This document shows positions 24,778 through 33,519 of a stretch of DNA of 43,510 bases, piece after piece (position 1 is the stretch's first letter; each line of letters starts with the position of its first letter). This DNA comes from Candidatus Kuenenia stuttgartensis. Its GTDB lineage: Bacteria; Planctomycetota; Planctomycetia; Planctomycetales; Planctomycetaceae. The position numbers were made by a program, and so were the translations under genes. The DNA lies in the NCBI GenBank assembly GCA_945904015.1, contig CAMDPK010000050.1, positions 1-43,510 of the forward strand. Direction: 5' to 3'. The notes under the pieces were generated by a model that saw nothing but the letters and a program-made list of their open reading frames with translations, was not told the DNA's origin and made no database searches.

Positions 24778-25980
24778 ATGCCACCGCAAGTTCAAACCGT
24801 TTCCGAATTGACTGGCGAAATCAAAGACCTGATCGAAGGGAACTTGCCGGAGGTCTGGGTGCGCGGTGAAGTCTCCAACTGCCTGAAGGCCAACTCTGGG
24901 CACATCTATTTCACGCTGAAAGACGAAGGAGCACAGCTCGCAGCGGTCATGTGGAGAAACACGGCGGCGCGGTTTCGATTCGACATGCACGACGGCTTGC
25001 AAGTGGTCGTCAACGGTTCGATCGAGGTTTACAAGCCGCGAGGTTCGTATCAGGTCATCGTGCGGCAGATCATTCCGCAGGGAGTCGGCGCGCTGGAACT
25101 TGCGTTTCGGCAAATGCACGCGAAGCTGGAATCCGAGGGACTGTTCAGCCCGGCTCGCAAGCGACCGATCCCGCGTTTTCCGAAACGGATCGCGCTTGTG
25201 ACCAGCCCGTCGGGAGCGGCCGTGCGAGACATGATTCAAGTCATCACACGCCGCTGGCAGGCGGCCGACATCGTCATCGTGCCGGTCAAAGTCCAAGGCG
25301 ACGGAGCCGCACAAGAGATCGCAACCGCGCTGCGAAACGTGCATCGCCTGCCGGACGTCGATGTCGTGATCTGTGGTCGCGGCGGCGGCAGTCTTGAAGA
25401 CTTGTGGGCGTTCAACGAAGAAGTCGTCGCTCGCGCGATTGCTGCGTGCCGGCTGCCGGTGATCAGCGCGGTCGGTCACGAGATCGACGTCACGATCGCC
25501 GATCTCGTGGCCGACGTTCGAGCACTCACGCCCAGCGAGGCGGGTGAGCGAGTCGTCCCCGACCGCGCGGAGGTGTCGCGTGCGCTCGACAACCTGCAAC
25601 AGCGTTTGGTGGGCGGATTGCAAAACCGAGCCGGAAAAGCTCGGCTGCAACTGGATGGCCTCGCCTCGCGCCGAGTTTTCACTCGGCCGTTTCAGCGCGT
25701 GCATGATGAGATGACTCGGCTTGATGAACTCGATGTCCGCTTGCGTCGAGCGATTCGGCAGCGAGCGGTCGTGTCCAAACAACAGCTCGATCTCGCTGCC
25801 GCGACACTCGATGCGCTCAGCCCACTCAAGGTGCTTGGCCGAGGTTACTCAATCACACGCCGCACCGAGACCGGCGAACTCGTGACCGCATCGGGCCAAC
25901 TGGCAATCGGCGACCGAATCACGACAATCCTCGCCGCCGGTCAACTCACCAGCCGTATCGAGTTCACTGACCACGACTGA
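24778..25980 (+). CDS. xseA: exodeoxyribonuclease VII large subunit
   Basis: A 400-residue cytoplasmic subunit of exonuclease VII, which degrades single-stranded DNA from both ends. Residues 1-100 form the OB-fold DNA-binding domain (VWVRGEVSNCLKANSGHIYFTLKD). The nuclease domain has the conserved ALVTSPSGAAVRDMI, CGRGGGSLEDLWAFN near residue 200 and SAVGHEIDVTIADLVAD with PSEA. A coiled-coil helical region follows, ending in the conserved VLGRGYSI. It is somewhat shorter than the E. coli protein (456). The ATG at 24778 is chosen for AAGGGA 7 nt upstream and a normal N-terminus. The small subunit gene starts 9 bases after the stop. Confidence 0.97.
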   Translation: MPPQVQTVSELTGEIKDLIEGNLPEVWVRGEVSNCLKANSGHIYFTLKDEGAQLAAVMWRNTAARFRFDMHDGLQVVVNGSIEVYKPRGSYQVIVRQIIPQGVGALELAFRQMHAKLESEGLFSPARKRPIPRFPKRIALVTSPSGAAVRDMIQVITRRWQAADIVIVPVKVQGDGAAQEIATALRNVHRLPDVDVVICGRGGGSLEDLWAFNEEVVARAIAACRLPVISAVGHEIDVTIADLVADVRALTPSEAGERVVPDRAEVSRALDNLQQRLVGGLQNRAGKARLQLDGLASRRVFTRPFQRVHDEMTRLDELDVRLRRAIRQRAVVSKQQLDLAAATLDALSPLKVLGRGYSITRRTETGELVTASGQLAIGDRITTILAAGQLTSRIEFTDHD

Positions 25981-25989
25981 GCATTTCCC

Positions 25990-26352
25990 ATGTCCGCAAC
26001 TCCCAATGCCGAACAACCGACCTTTGAGGCCGCTCTCGCCGAGTTGCAGCGGATCGTCGCCGATTTGGAGAACGGCAGCGTCGGCCTGGAAGAATCGCTG
26101 GCTCGCTTCGAGCGCGGAGTTGCGTTGCTCAAGACCTGCTACGCGACGCTCGAACAAGCCGAGCAACGCATCGAACTGCTGGTCGGTATGCGATCGGACG
26201 GAACGCCGGTCACCCAGCCGTTCGATGCGAGTGCCACCGCCGATGCGGAAACGCCGACCGCTGGCCGACGTCGATCTCGAAAAGCAAAGCCCGAAACAAC
26301 ACCTGAGCCGGAGAAAACCGAGGATGATTCGGACACCGGCTTCTTGTTTTGA
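25990..26352 (+). CDS. xseB: exodeoxyribonuclease VII small subunit
   Basis: A 120-residue partner of XseA. Residues about 11-68 give the family helix pair (FEAALAELQRIVADLENG, LEESLARFERGVALLKTC, LEQAEQRIELL). The C-terminal 50 residues are an extra charged, low-complexity tail not needed by the family. It forms an operon with xseA, 9 bases apart, as in many bacteria. A palindromic element begins 2 bases after the stop. Confidence 0.96.
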   Translation: MSATPNAEQPTFEAALAELQRIVADLENGSVGLEESLARFERGVALLKTCYATLEQAEQRIELLVGMRSDGTPVTQPFDASATADAETPTAGRRRSRKAKPETTPEPEKTEDDSDTGFLF

Positions 26353-26354
26353 AA

Positions 26355-26418
26355 AACTAGCCCGACGCGCAAGCGAGGGGTCTCGCTGCAAACCCCTCGC
26401 TTGCGCGTCGGGCTAGTT
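26355..26418. repeat. palindromic element, GACGCGCAAGCGAG type
   Basis: Perfectly complementary 27-bp arms (26355-26381, 26392-26418) between the convergent xseB and dehydrogenase genes. The small hairpin reads CCC-GA-CGC-GCAA-GCG-A-GGG; compared with the 24631 copy, CAC/GTG has become CCC/GGG on both sides of the stem. Ends are AACTAG and CTAGTT. Confidence 0.92.
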
Positions 26419-26423
26419 GGTCG

Positions 26424-27185
26424 TCACCTCGCCAGCCAGCCGCCGTCGATGACGACCACGCTGCCGTGCATGTAGTTGCTGGCGTCGGATGCGAGATAAA
26501 CCGCCAAGCCAGCGAGTTCGTCGGGACGGCCCCAACGTCCACACGGAATGCGATCGAGGATTTGAGGTGCTCGCACCGGATCGGTTCGCAGCGGGCTGGC
26601 CATGTCGGTTTCAAAATAGCCCGGCGCGATGCAGTTCACGTTGATTCCTTGAGCCGACCAGGACACCGCCAGCGATTTCGTCAGCCCAGCGATTGCGTGC
26701 TTCGCGGCGGCGTAAGCGGGAATGTTGAGGCCCGCCTCGAACGACATGATGCTGCCGATGTTGATGATCTTGCCTCGGCCTTTACGAAGCATGTGCGGAA
26801 ACACTTGCTGGCTGAGATCGAACATCGCGGTGACATGCAGTTCGAGCTGCCGTCGCCAGGCCTCTTCGGGGAAGATTTCGGGCCGCTGACGGACTCCATC
26901 GCCGGCGTTGTTGACGAGGATGTCGATATGCCCGGCGAGTTCGATCGCCTTGTCGATCAATCCGCGTCGTTGCTCCGGTTCGGACAGGTCGCATTGGATG
27001 TCGAAGAATCGCCGCCCAGCCGATTCGACCAGACGCCGAGCTTCGTCCGCTTGACCGTGCTTCGAGATACAGACGATGTCCGCACCCGCTTCGGCCAGTC
27101 CCCAGGCCATCGACTGACCCAACCCACGCCGGCCACCAGTCACGACGGCGACTCGGCCATCCAATTTGAAGAGATCGAGAATCAT
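26424..27185 (-). CDS. kduD: short-chain dehydrogenase, 2-deoxy-D-gluconate 3-dehydrogenase (KduD)-like
   Basis: A 253-residue NAD(P)-dependent SDR. The cofactor loop is TGGRRGLG (16-23), NNAG lies at 92-95, and the catalytic residues are Ser145, Tyr158 and Lys162 (YAAAK). The start MILDLFKLDG and the ending ILDRIPCGRWGRPDEL ... DGGWLAR match KduD, which acts on 2-deoxy-gluconate or 5-keto-4-deoxyuronate in pectin and alginate breakdown. A role in uronate metabolism is therefore likely but not proven; no kduI neighbour is present. The ATG at 27185 gives the normal SDR length; the frame stays open to 27353, where it runs into the palindromic element and has no support. Confidence 0.88.
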   Translation of the reverse strand: MILDLFKLDGRVAVVTGGRRGLGQSMAWGLAEAGADIVCISKHGQADEARRLVESAGRRFFDIQCDLSEPEQRRGLIDKAIELAGHIDILVNNAGDGVRQRPEIFPEEAWRRQLELHVTAMFDLSQQVFPHMLRKGRGKIINIGSIMSFEAGLNIPAYAAAKHAIAGLTKSLAVSWSAQGINVNCIAPGYFETDMASPLRTDPVRAPQILDRIPCGRWGRPDELAGLAVYLASDASNYMHGSVVVIDGGWLAR

Positions 27186-27224
27186 GGTGCGGCGATGATG
27201 GCGAGCGAATTGGCGAAGAGCAAT

Positions 27225-27338
27225 GTAGCCCTGTCGCTCCGCGACAGGATTGCCGAATGGCAAGTTGGATAGATGCTCGGAAAAAAACTTCAGAGTCGAT
27301 AGACGCTCGGCTTTCCTGTCGCGGAGCGACAGGGCTAC
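27225..27338. repeat. palindromic element with GTAG...CTAC ends and long spacer
   Basis: Perfectly complementary 25-bp arms (27225-27249, 27314-27338) surround 64 bases, upstream of the dehydrogenase and just after the VWA gene. Each arm is a hairpin: CCTGTCGC-TCC-GCGACAGG and CCTGTCGC-GGA-GCGACAGG. The VWA stop codon (27340-27342) begins 2 bases beyond the element. Confidence 0.92.
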
Positions 27339-27339
27339 T

Positions 27340-28365
27340 TCAGCGACGTCCAAACCGTGTCACGTCACGGTAGCGGTACGTCCCGCCGTTCTCGCGGGCG
27401 AGCTTTTTCAGAAAATTGTCGGCCGAGATCTCGGGGCCTTTGCTGAATTCGACGCAGTGAATTTGCGTGCGGCCATTGTTGGCCGTTTTGATCTCGTTCA
27501 ATTCGCGAGCAGACAGGATTGGCTGATCTGCGTCCGTCAAGAAGAAGAGATGCTCCGGTTGATACCGGAGAGCTTTCTTCAAGGCCGGCATGTGATCGGT
27601 GCCGCCGTCCGGTTGCACGCTGGAGATGAACTGCCGAGCGAGCGTGCGATTGATGTCGGTGGCCCACTGCATCGACGGACGATCGCCATTGCCGGTCAGC
27701 TCCAGCAAGCCTTGGTTGTAGAAGAGCACTTGAAACTGCTGCGTCTGCTCGAGCGCCGCGAGGCTCACGACGAGTTCCTCCTTCGCGACTCGAATCGCAC
27801 CGTGATCGTACATGCTGCCGGAGCGGTCGAGCACATAAACGAAGCGATTGCCCTTCGCGGCGATGTCGAAAAACGTGGTCTGACCGTGTCCCGAAGTTTC
27901 TTCGCCGCCGGAAGGACGTCGGCCGGAAGACTTGATGAGTTCCTTCGCATCGGTCGGAGACCTCAGCGATGTGGCGGGGCCAGGGCCGAGCACCGGCAAC
28001 GCAGAGTTTGTCGGCACACTCAGCAAGTCGTTGATCGATTTGTCGTCACCGACAATCGACTTTTCCAACTGCGGAGTCCCATCGTCGCGAGTCAGCGCTT
28101 CGTTGGGATTGGCTTCCGCATTTTGGTCGACAGGTTTTTCAACGGCCTCTCGCTGGACATGCAGTCCGATTTCGCGAAACGTGCCTTCGCCGACTTTCGG
28201 CCCCACGGTTCCGGACGACGAGCAGCCTCGCAGAATCAGCGCCATCACAAAGAACAACACGATGTGCGTGACGATCGACAGCAGCCAACTTGGCACGAGG
28301 ACTTCCAGGCGAACGCGGCCGTCGTCGATGCCAGAGCCAACTTTCAGTTCGGACGCGGGCTGCAT
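27340..28365 (-). CDS. VWA-domain membrane-anchored protein
   Basis: A 341-residue protein with one membrane helix near the N-terminus (about 25-47) and a C-terminal von Willebrand A domain. The MIDAS motif DRSGSM starts at Asp180 (VYVLDRSGSM); GGTDHMPAL carries the second metal-site Thr region and FFLTDAD the third. A Pro/Ser-rich linker separates helix and domain. It probably sits on the periplasmic side of the inner membrane and binds a protein partner through a metal ion. Its ATG lies 4 bases after the stop of the LolA-like gene upstream, so the two are very probably translated together. Confidence 0.88.
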   Translation of the reverse strand: MQPASELKVGSGIDDGRVRLEVLVPSWLLSIVTHIVLFFVMALILRGCSSSGTVGPKVGEGTFREIGLHVQREAVEKPVDQNAEANPNEALTRDDGTPQLEKSIVGDDKSINDLLSVPTNSALPVLGPGPATSLRSPTDAKELIKSSGRRPSGGEETSGHGQTTFFDIAAKGNRFVYVLDRSGSMYDHGAIRVAKEELVVSLAALEQTQQFQVLFYNQGLLELTGNGDRPSMQWATDINRTLARQFISSVQPDGGTDHMPALKKALRYQPEHLFFLTDADQPILSARELNEIKTANNGRTQIHCVEFSKGPEISADNFLKKLARENGGTYRYRDVTRFGRR

Positions 28366-28369
28366 GGCA

Positions 28370-29314
28370 TCACTTGTCGCTCCCGCGAGTCTGTCGGCGT
28401 TGCTTGATTTGATCCAAGAATTGCGGCGTCAGGTCTTCGGGAAACACGCCTTCGGGCGGCACGAACTTGAACTTCGCAGCGGGGATCGCGGTGTTCGTTT
28501 CAATTTCCGAAAAGTCGAGGCTGACCTTGGGACGCAACAGATTCTCCGCGTTGCGACCGAGGTACAGGATTCGACGCGGGAACAACGATTCGCCGTCGAG
28601 GTACAGACGAATGCGCGCCGGCACGTAATCTGGCAGCGGTGCATCGGGCTTCGTCCCTTGCCAGAACTTGAGCATGTCGGGCCTCCAACCCCCTTCGATC
28701 ACGACCAACTTGCGGCCATCGGCGGCGTCTTCTTTGTACTGATCGAACTGGATTGACTTGCCAATCGACGCCAGCAAACCAGGGAGTCCGCCGAATCCCA
28801 GTTCGACCGTGATCAGGTTGTCCGACAGGCCATTGTCGGCAGCGGCCTGCAAGATTTGCCGAACGTCGCGGCGTGAGATGCGAACGTCGCTGCCGATCTG
28901 ATGACGAGTCCACAACACCTGGCCGTCGCAGACTTCCAGAATCGAGCCTTCGGTGTCGCCGAGCTTCACCTGAAACTCCAACCGCAGTCTCAAGTCACCG
29001 CCGCCCCCTTGCAGGTAGCTGCCGTTGATCGTGAAGCGGCGATTGGTCAGAGCCACGGTTTCCACCAGCTTGGCTTGGATCGACGGATAGGACAGCAACC
29101 GTTGTCGAGCTTGATCAAGAGCCGCCTTGGCTTCCGCTGACTCGGGGCCGGGAGCATCCACCATTTGCGGAGTCGGAGCCTTCAGGGGGGAATTCTTGAC
29201 CGACTTCTGTTCGTCGCTGGGTGCTCGTTGGCCCCAAACTTCGGGCAAACTCAGCCACAATCCAATGAGCGCCATCGCGATGACGGCCGATGTGAATCTG
29301 GGAAGACTTTTCAT
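28370..29314 (-). CDS. exported LolA-like protein of unknown function
   Basis: A 314-residue protein with a signal peptide (hydrophobic stretch ending PEVWGQ). Residues about 60-290 look like the incomplete beta-barrel of LolA/Lol[17 protein letters not shown], a series of strands, [16 protein letters not shown] and a late KLVVIEGGW. The C-terminal [22 protein letters not shown] resembles the lipoprotein-carrier pattern. The conserved LolA residues cannot be checked by eye, so the assignment is moderate. It could bind lipid or lipoprotein acyl chains in the periplasm. The downstream VWA gene is coupled (4-base gap). Confidence 0.65.
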   Translation of the reverse strand: MKSLPRFTSAVIAMALIGLWLSLPEVWGQRAPSDEQKSVKNSPLKAPTPQMVDAPGPESAEAKAALDQARQRLLSYPSIQAKLVETVALTNRRFTINGSYLQGGGGDLRLRLEFQVKLGDTEGSILEVCDGQVLWTRHQIGSDVRISRRDVRQILQAAADNGLSDNLITVELGFGGLPGLLASIGKSIQFDQYKEDAADGRKLVVIEGGWRPDMLKFWQGTKPDAPLPDYVPARIRLYLDGESLFPRRILYLGRNAENLLRPKVSLDFSEIETNTAIPAAKFKFVPPEGVFPEDLTPQFLDQIKQRRQTRGSDK

Positions 29315-29554
29315 ATCGCCTCGAAGATTCCGGATTTGCCAAAGATTCGGATCAGGCAGAACCGAAATTATCCATGTGTCGCAGAGGAGAGTGCCGTCCT
29401 GGCATTCAAGTTCATCAAGCGGTGCTCAGTCGGCCAAAACTGCCGGCTGAACTCGGCAACGACGAACGAAACGCGGCGGAGTTTAGTTCCAGCACGTCAG
29501 CAGAGCGACCCCAAGGTCGGGGTGCATGACCGTCTCAGGTCGAAGGGACTCGTG

Positions 29555-30685
29555 ATGAGATATTACTTTCTGGCACTCGGAACTTTGGTTGTGGTCTGCT
29601 TTGGCTGCCACCTTGACGGTCAGGGGTTGATCGACAAAGGGGAGTACGTTGCTCCGCCTGCGGCGATGATGGCCCGACCCGGCCCAATGGTCGATCTGCC
29701 GCACCCGGCGATCTTCAATTCGATGGGACCGGGGCAGCCGCGCAGCTTCCAATCGGCGACGACGCAAGTTCGCTTCGTTGGGCCGATCGGAATGAACATC
29801 GGCTGGAAAATTGGTCCAGGCTACGCCAACAACCAACTGGTGACCCCGAACCGTTGGGAGTTCTCGCAAGGTGCGACGTACCGTTTGAAACTGTCCAACA
29901 TCACCGGCCGCGAGGCTCTGACGCTGTACCCGACGTTGCAGGTCTATCCCGGTCATCCGACGACCGACGGCTACCTCGGCCACAACAGCGTGCCCATCGA
30001 GTTGACCGACGAGGATCTCGATCAAGTCGAATCGAACAACTACGTCACGAAGGTGATCTACCTGCCGGACGCGAAGTTCCAAGAGTTGGCGATCGCCGGA
30101 GTCGAGACGCTGTCTTCAACGCGGCTCGATCCAGGTGTCGATCCCGTCTCCGAAGCCGATCGTCGCGGTACGATCATGGTTGTCCTGCGAGTCGGCAACA
30201 AAAATCTCGAACAACAAGGTGCCGGCGATCCAACCGCCGAGTTGGACAACGGCCTGCAACAAGTCAGCTACGACGCCGACGGCGAGAAAGGCGAGATCGT
30301 CCCGCCCGTGCCCGTCGAAATGGAAGGTGGCCTCTACGCCGGAGTTCCCGGCCCGATGATCGTCGGTGGCCCCGGTGGCCCGAATGGTCCCGTCGCCGGA
30401 ATGAACGGCACTCCGATGTGGGGCATGCCGTACACCTCGACCCCGATTGGCTTGCCCGGCCCGCCGCACCTGCCCTTCGGAGCACCGGCCGGACTCAAGT
30501 CACACACGGTTCGCAACCTGACCAAGCAAGAGCTGCCTGACCCCGTCGATCACATGCTCATGGATGTGAAACACGACCCTGGTATCCGCTTGCCGAAGCC
30601 AGTCAAACACGTCGAGTACAGCGAGAAGCATCCGATCTACGGACCGGGACAAGTCTCGCAGCCGAATTGGAATCTGAATCGGTAG
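29555..30685 (+). CDS. exported planctomycete protein, possible lipoprotein
   Basis: A 376-residue protein whose ATG at 29555 is preceded by AAGGGA; GTG at 29552 is an alternative. The N-terminus [18 protein letters not shown] is a signal sequence, with Cys18 a possible lipid anchor although the box is not canonical. Residues about 85-225 carry a domain ([20 protein letters not shown], later [12 protein letters not shown] and a VVLRVGNKN strand) that is clearly shared with the protein at 31510-33369. The C-terminal part is Gly/Pro/Met-rich and unstructured. No enzyme motif is seen; a surface or envelope role is inferred. The open frame upstream to 29165 has no ribosome site or signal peptide and is not used. 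Confidence 0.75.
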   Translation: MRYYFLALGTLVVVCFGCHLDGQGLIDKGEYVAPPAAMMARPGPMVDLPHPAIFNSMGPGQPRSFQSATTQVRFVGPIGMNIGWKIGPGYANNQLVTPNRWEFSQGATYRLKLSNITGREALTLYPTLQVYPGHPTTDGYLGHNSVPIELTDEDLDQVESNNYVTKVIYLPDAKFQELAIAGVETLSSTRLDPGVDPVSEADRRGTIMVVLRVGNKNLEQQGAGDPTAELDNGLQQVSYDADGEKGEIVPPVPVEMEGGLYAGVPGPMIVGGPGGPNGPVAGMNGTPMWGMPYTSTPIGLPGPPHLPFGAPAGLKSHTVRNLTKQELPDPVDHMLMDVKHDPGIRLPKPVKHVEYSEKHPIYGPGQVSQPNWNLNR

Positions 30686-30745
30686 TGGCCAGCTTGGTGG
30701 GATCCTTCCAGTGAACTTCGCAATGTGTGGGTTCGAGGCGCGATC

Positions 30746-31441
30746 ATGTTTCGATCAATCACGATCGCGTTTCTTCTCTGCCTTCTTCTCGGAAGCGAGT
30801 GCTTCGCGCAAGGGCTTCTGGGCAAGGGGCATGTCTCGTCGCAGTTCTTGCTGTTCGACACGAATCTTACCAACGGATTTCGTTTTGATAATTACAGCAC
30901 GGGATGGCAAACACAGATCAATGCTCCGATCATCTGGCTTGAGAACGAAGAGCCATTCAGCGGCGTTGCCATGGACATCTTCGCGACACTTCATGGTGTC
31001 ACGATGGCGTCTCAGAATGATTTCGGAGACACCAACCACGCGGATTCCATCGGCGGAGATCTCGGTTTCAATATGTTTTTTCACGCGACGGAACACTTTC
31101 GCCCGTTCGCCACGGCGGGAATGCTCTGGAACTCAACGGAGTTAGACTCTGTCACATTAGCCCGGCCCGCCGCGCCCCCCGACCCCCCGATTCCCGAGAC
31201 GACTGCAACAACTCCGATCACGACTAGAAAAACATTTTTCGGCTTTGGGGCTGAAGTCGATTTGATTGACTTGGTGGCATTGCGATCGTCGTTCGTGTTT
31301 CAAGTGGACCCTCAAATAGACCATGACATCGTCAATGAACTCTTCATTCGGCCTTCACAGTCTTGGTTTGTGAGATTGTCCTTAGTGATAGACACCGCCG
31401 GGAACAAAACCGGCGGTATTGGAGCCGGGTTGACCTGGTAG
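30746..31441 (+). CDS. exported protein, probable small outer-membrane beta-barrel
   Basis: A 231-residue protein with a signal peptide (MFRSITIAFLLCLLLGSECFAQG). The ATG at 30746 follows GAGG at about 8 nt. The mature part alternates hydrophobic and polar residues in about eight strands (e.g. GFNMFFHATEHFRPFATAGML, FFGFGAEVDLIDLVALRSSFVF) and ends in Trp preceded by GAGLTW, like outer-membrane barrels that end in an aromatic residue. A Pro/Thr-rich loop lies in the middle. I do not recognise a named family. It lies between two genes that share a domain and could belong to the same envelope system. Confidence 0.7.
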   Translation: MFRSITIAFLLCLLLGSECFAQGLLGKGHVSSQFLLFDTNLTNGFRFDNYSTGWQTQINAPIIWLENEEPFSGVAMDIFATLHGVTMASQNDFGDTNHADSIGGDLGFNMFFHATEHFRPFATAGMLWNSTELDSVTLARPAAPPDPPIPETTATTPITTRKTFFGFGAEVDLIDLVALRSSFVFQVDPQIDHDIVNELFIRPSQSWFVRLSLVIDTAGNKTGGIGAGLTW

Positions 31442-31509
31442 CGTGTCGCCACCTTCGGACCATCAGTCATTGAGTTCCTACCCTTCTCATTCGGCATCCT
31501 CTATCTCCC

Positions 31510-33369
31510 ATGTGCGCATCTCTTCTTCCCGAATTGTTGTGTCTGCGCCGGCTCGGTTTGATCACCGATCTGTGGTTGGCGTTGAAGCGCTGCCGGCTCG
31601 TGGGAATGCTGATGAGCGTGGCGCTGGTGTGCGGTTTGTCCTGTGGCACCGCTCAGGCACAGACCAAAGCGGAAGCACCGCCACGTCTGCTGTTGGATCA
31701 TCGTGTCCCACCCGGCACTTGGGGCCAATGGGTGCAGACCGCCGGCCGAGTCAACGGCTTCGAGTTTCAATCCGTCAGTGTCAAGCTGCCCTCAACCGGA
31801 ACAGTGACTTGGTTTGTTGGTTCGCGTGACGAGGTGCAGATCACGGCCAATGCGAAGCTCGCAGTCGCTCAGTCGTACCGACTCAAACTTAGCGACATAC
31901 CGGAATTTCCGGGCATCGAGCTGTATCCGTCGATCGAATTGATCGACCGCCTGCATCCCCCCGCCGGCCACGCCGACAAATTCTCGATGCCGTTGTCGTT
32001 CACGATCGACGAGATCGACGCCGCCATCCAAGGCCGGATGATCACGAAGGTCGTGTACCTCGAACAGCCGCAACTCGCGTTGCCGTTCGAGTTGAGTGGC
32101 GACACCGCAGTTCGCACCGTCCAGCCGCGAGCCAATCTGATCGAAGAGGCCGACAAAGCGGGACGCCCGCTGGCGATCATCCGCTTGGGTGGCCGATTGC
32201 CGGCACCGAATGAAACTCGCGGAGCTTTCTTCGGCAACGGTGCTCCGATCCTCGTGGGGCACGTTTCCAACGTGCCCGCCGAATCGAGCCGTCGGTCGCG
32301 GGACGGGCACGTTGAAAACGTGCCCCACGAACAAGCGGTCTCGTTCTCCGCCGCCGAGCCACGAGTTCAACTCGCGTCGCACAACGATTCCCCCAATGCG
32401 TCCGGCTTCAAGCAGAACCGTTCCGGATTGATCGCCGCCAGCCCAGCGCTCGCCGAACAATTTCCAGACGAGTACCTCTTCGACGGCGGTGACCGCGAGT
32501 ATCCCGTGCATTACGACGGTGCCCTCATGGTTGGTGTCGAAACCGAAGACACGGTCGCCGAGTTCCGCGATCACAAAGGAGACCGTAAAGTCAAAGCCTC
32601 GAACCGCGTCGCGATCTACTCGCCGCGTTTCGCCGCCGTGCGAAGCTTCACGAGCATCAGCGAGGGGACCAACATCCAGCGGCCCATCAGCAACGTGGAC
32701 CAAGTCCAAGGAGCCGCCCTGCGGCAAAAAGTCGGCGGCAAAACCGGCGTGCAACGCGACCGAGTCCAGGGCGTGCGGATGCGTTCGCGAGCCAGCGGAA
32801 TCTTCAGCCAGTCGACTCGCCGAGACGTTTCGGCCGCGAAGGGAATCGCTCAGCACGTCAAGCTGCTGAACCTCTTCGAGGGCGTTCAATTCCTGCACGA
32901 CGGAAAAATTCGACAGTCCGAGATGGCACAACTTCATCGCGGCATGAATGCGGCAACGACGTGGACGCGAGAGTTGAATCCGGTCATCGTGGCGAGCCTG
33001 ACGGCGACTCAAGAGGTCTATGCCAACTTCAAAGTGGCCGAACTGGTCGGCATCGACGAAGGAGACAAGAAGCCGGGCCACTTGCGACTCGTGAAACTGG
33101 CCGACATGGAATTCGCCAAGCCGGGAGACGTGATCACCTTCACGATTCGCTTCGACAACCTCGGCGACCGCGAACTGCGAAACGTCCGACTGATCGACAA
33201 TCTGACGCCTCGACTCGAATACGTGGACGACAGCGTCAGCAGTGACCTCCCCGGCTCGATCAACGTCGATGACAACGGCGAAGGGAGCCACATCCTGCGA
33301 TTGGAACTCGACAACCCGCTGGCCGGACACAGCGGCGGTGTGATCACCTTCCAAGCCAAGCTTCGATAA
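31510..33369 (+). CDS. exported DUF11-domain surface protein
   Basis: A 619-residue exported protein. The N-terminus includes a hydrophobic stretch ending near AQAQ; the exact start among several Met codons (MCASLL, MLMSVAL) is uncertain. Residues about 120-235 form the domain shared with the 29555 gene product (YRLKLSDIPEFPGIELYPSI, MITKVVYLEQP). Residues about 248-274 are coded by a palindromic element and read in frame as GHVSNVP ... GHVENVPHE. The C-terminal 90 residues form a DUF11 domain, an Ig-like beta-sandwich (FAKPGDVITFTIRFDNLGDREL, RLIDNLTPRLEYVDDSV). DUF11 proteins are commonly on the cell surface. A strong terminator follows at 33453. Confidence 0.85.
   Translation: MCASLLPELLCLRRLGLITDLWLALKRCRLVGMLMSVALVCGLSCGTAQAQTKAEAPPRLLLDHRVPPGTWGQWVQTAGRVNGFEFQSVSVKLPSTGTVTWFVGSRDEVQITANAKLAVAQSYRLKLSDIPEFPGIELYPSIELIDRLHPPAGHADKFSMPLSFTIDEIDAAIQGRMITKVVYLEQPQLALPFELSGDTAVRTVQPRANLIEEADKAGRPLAIIRLGGRLPAPNETRGAFFGNGAPILVGHVSNVPAESSRRSRDGHVENVPHEQAVSFSAAEPRVQLASHNDSPNASGFKQNRSGLIAASPALAEQFPDEYLFDGGDREYPVHYDGALMVGVETEDTVAEFRDHKGDRKVKASNRVAIYSPRFAAVRSFTSISEGTNIQRPISNVDQVQGAALRQKVGGKTGVQRDRVQGVRMRSRASGIFSQSTRRDVSAAKGIAQHVKLLNLFEGVQFLHDGKIRQSEMAQLHRGMNAATTWTRELNPVIVASLTATQEVYANFKVAELVGIDEGDKKPGHLRLVKLADMEFAKPGDVITFTIRFDNLGDRELRNVRLIDNLTPRLEYVDDSVSSDLPGSINVDDNGEGSHILRLELDNPLAGHSGGVITFQAKLR
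32253..32329. repeat. palindromic element inside the DUF11 gene
   Basis: Arms of 26 bp (32253-32278, 32304-32329) pair at 25 positions. Each arm is a hairpin: GGCACGTT-TCC-AACGTGCC and GGCACGTT-GAA-AACGTGCC. The arm sequence is the one seen at 7671. The reading frame stays open through the element. Confidence 0.92.
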
Positions 33370-33452
33370 TTCAACAATTCAATTCTGCGGCAACGCGAGT
33401 GAGGGAGAGAGAACCGGAGTCCTCCGGTCCCAGACTTGTGCCACCGCACTCG

Positions 33453-33485
33453 GCCCGCCGAACTCCGGCGGGCTTTTTTGTTTTT
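33453..33485 (+). terminator. Rho-independent terminator of the DUF11 gene
   Basis: GCCCGCCG pairs with CGGCGGGC across a 5-base loop, then TTTTTTGTTTTTG follows. It lies about 85 bases past the DUF11 stop codon and is the clearest terminator in the window. Confidence 0.92.
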
Positions 33486-33519
33486 GATCGAGGCAGAGAA
33501 GCGATCGCTTCCTTCGCTC

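Noticed and set aside
24739..25782. 347-codon open frame on the minus strand
   Set aside because: Antisense to xseA; no domain or ribosome site.
27186..27353. N-terminal extension of the KduD-like dehydrogenase
   Set aside because: The extra codons come from the palindromic element; the SDR fold starts at MILDLFKLDG (27185) with the normal length.
31792..33354. 520-codon open frame on the minus strand
   Set aside because: Antisense to the DUF11 gene, which has a signal peptide, DUF11 domain and terminator. The frame has no recognisable domain.
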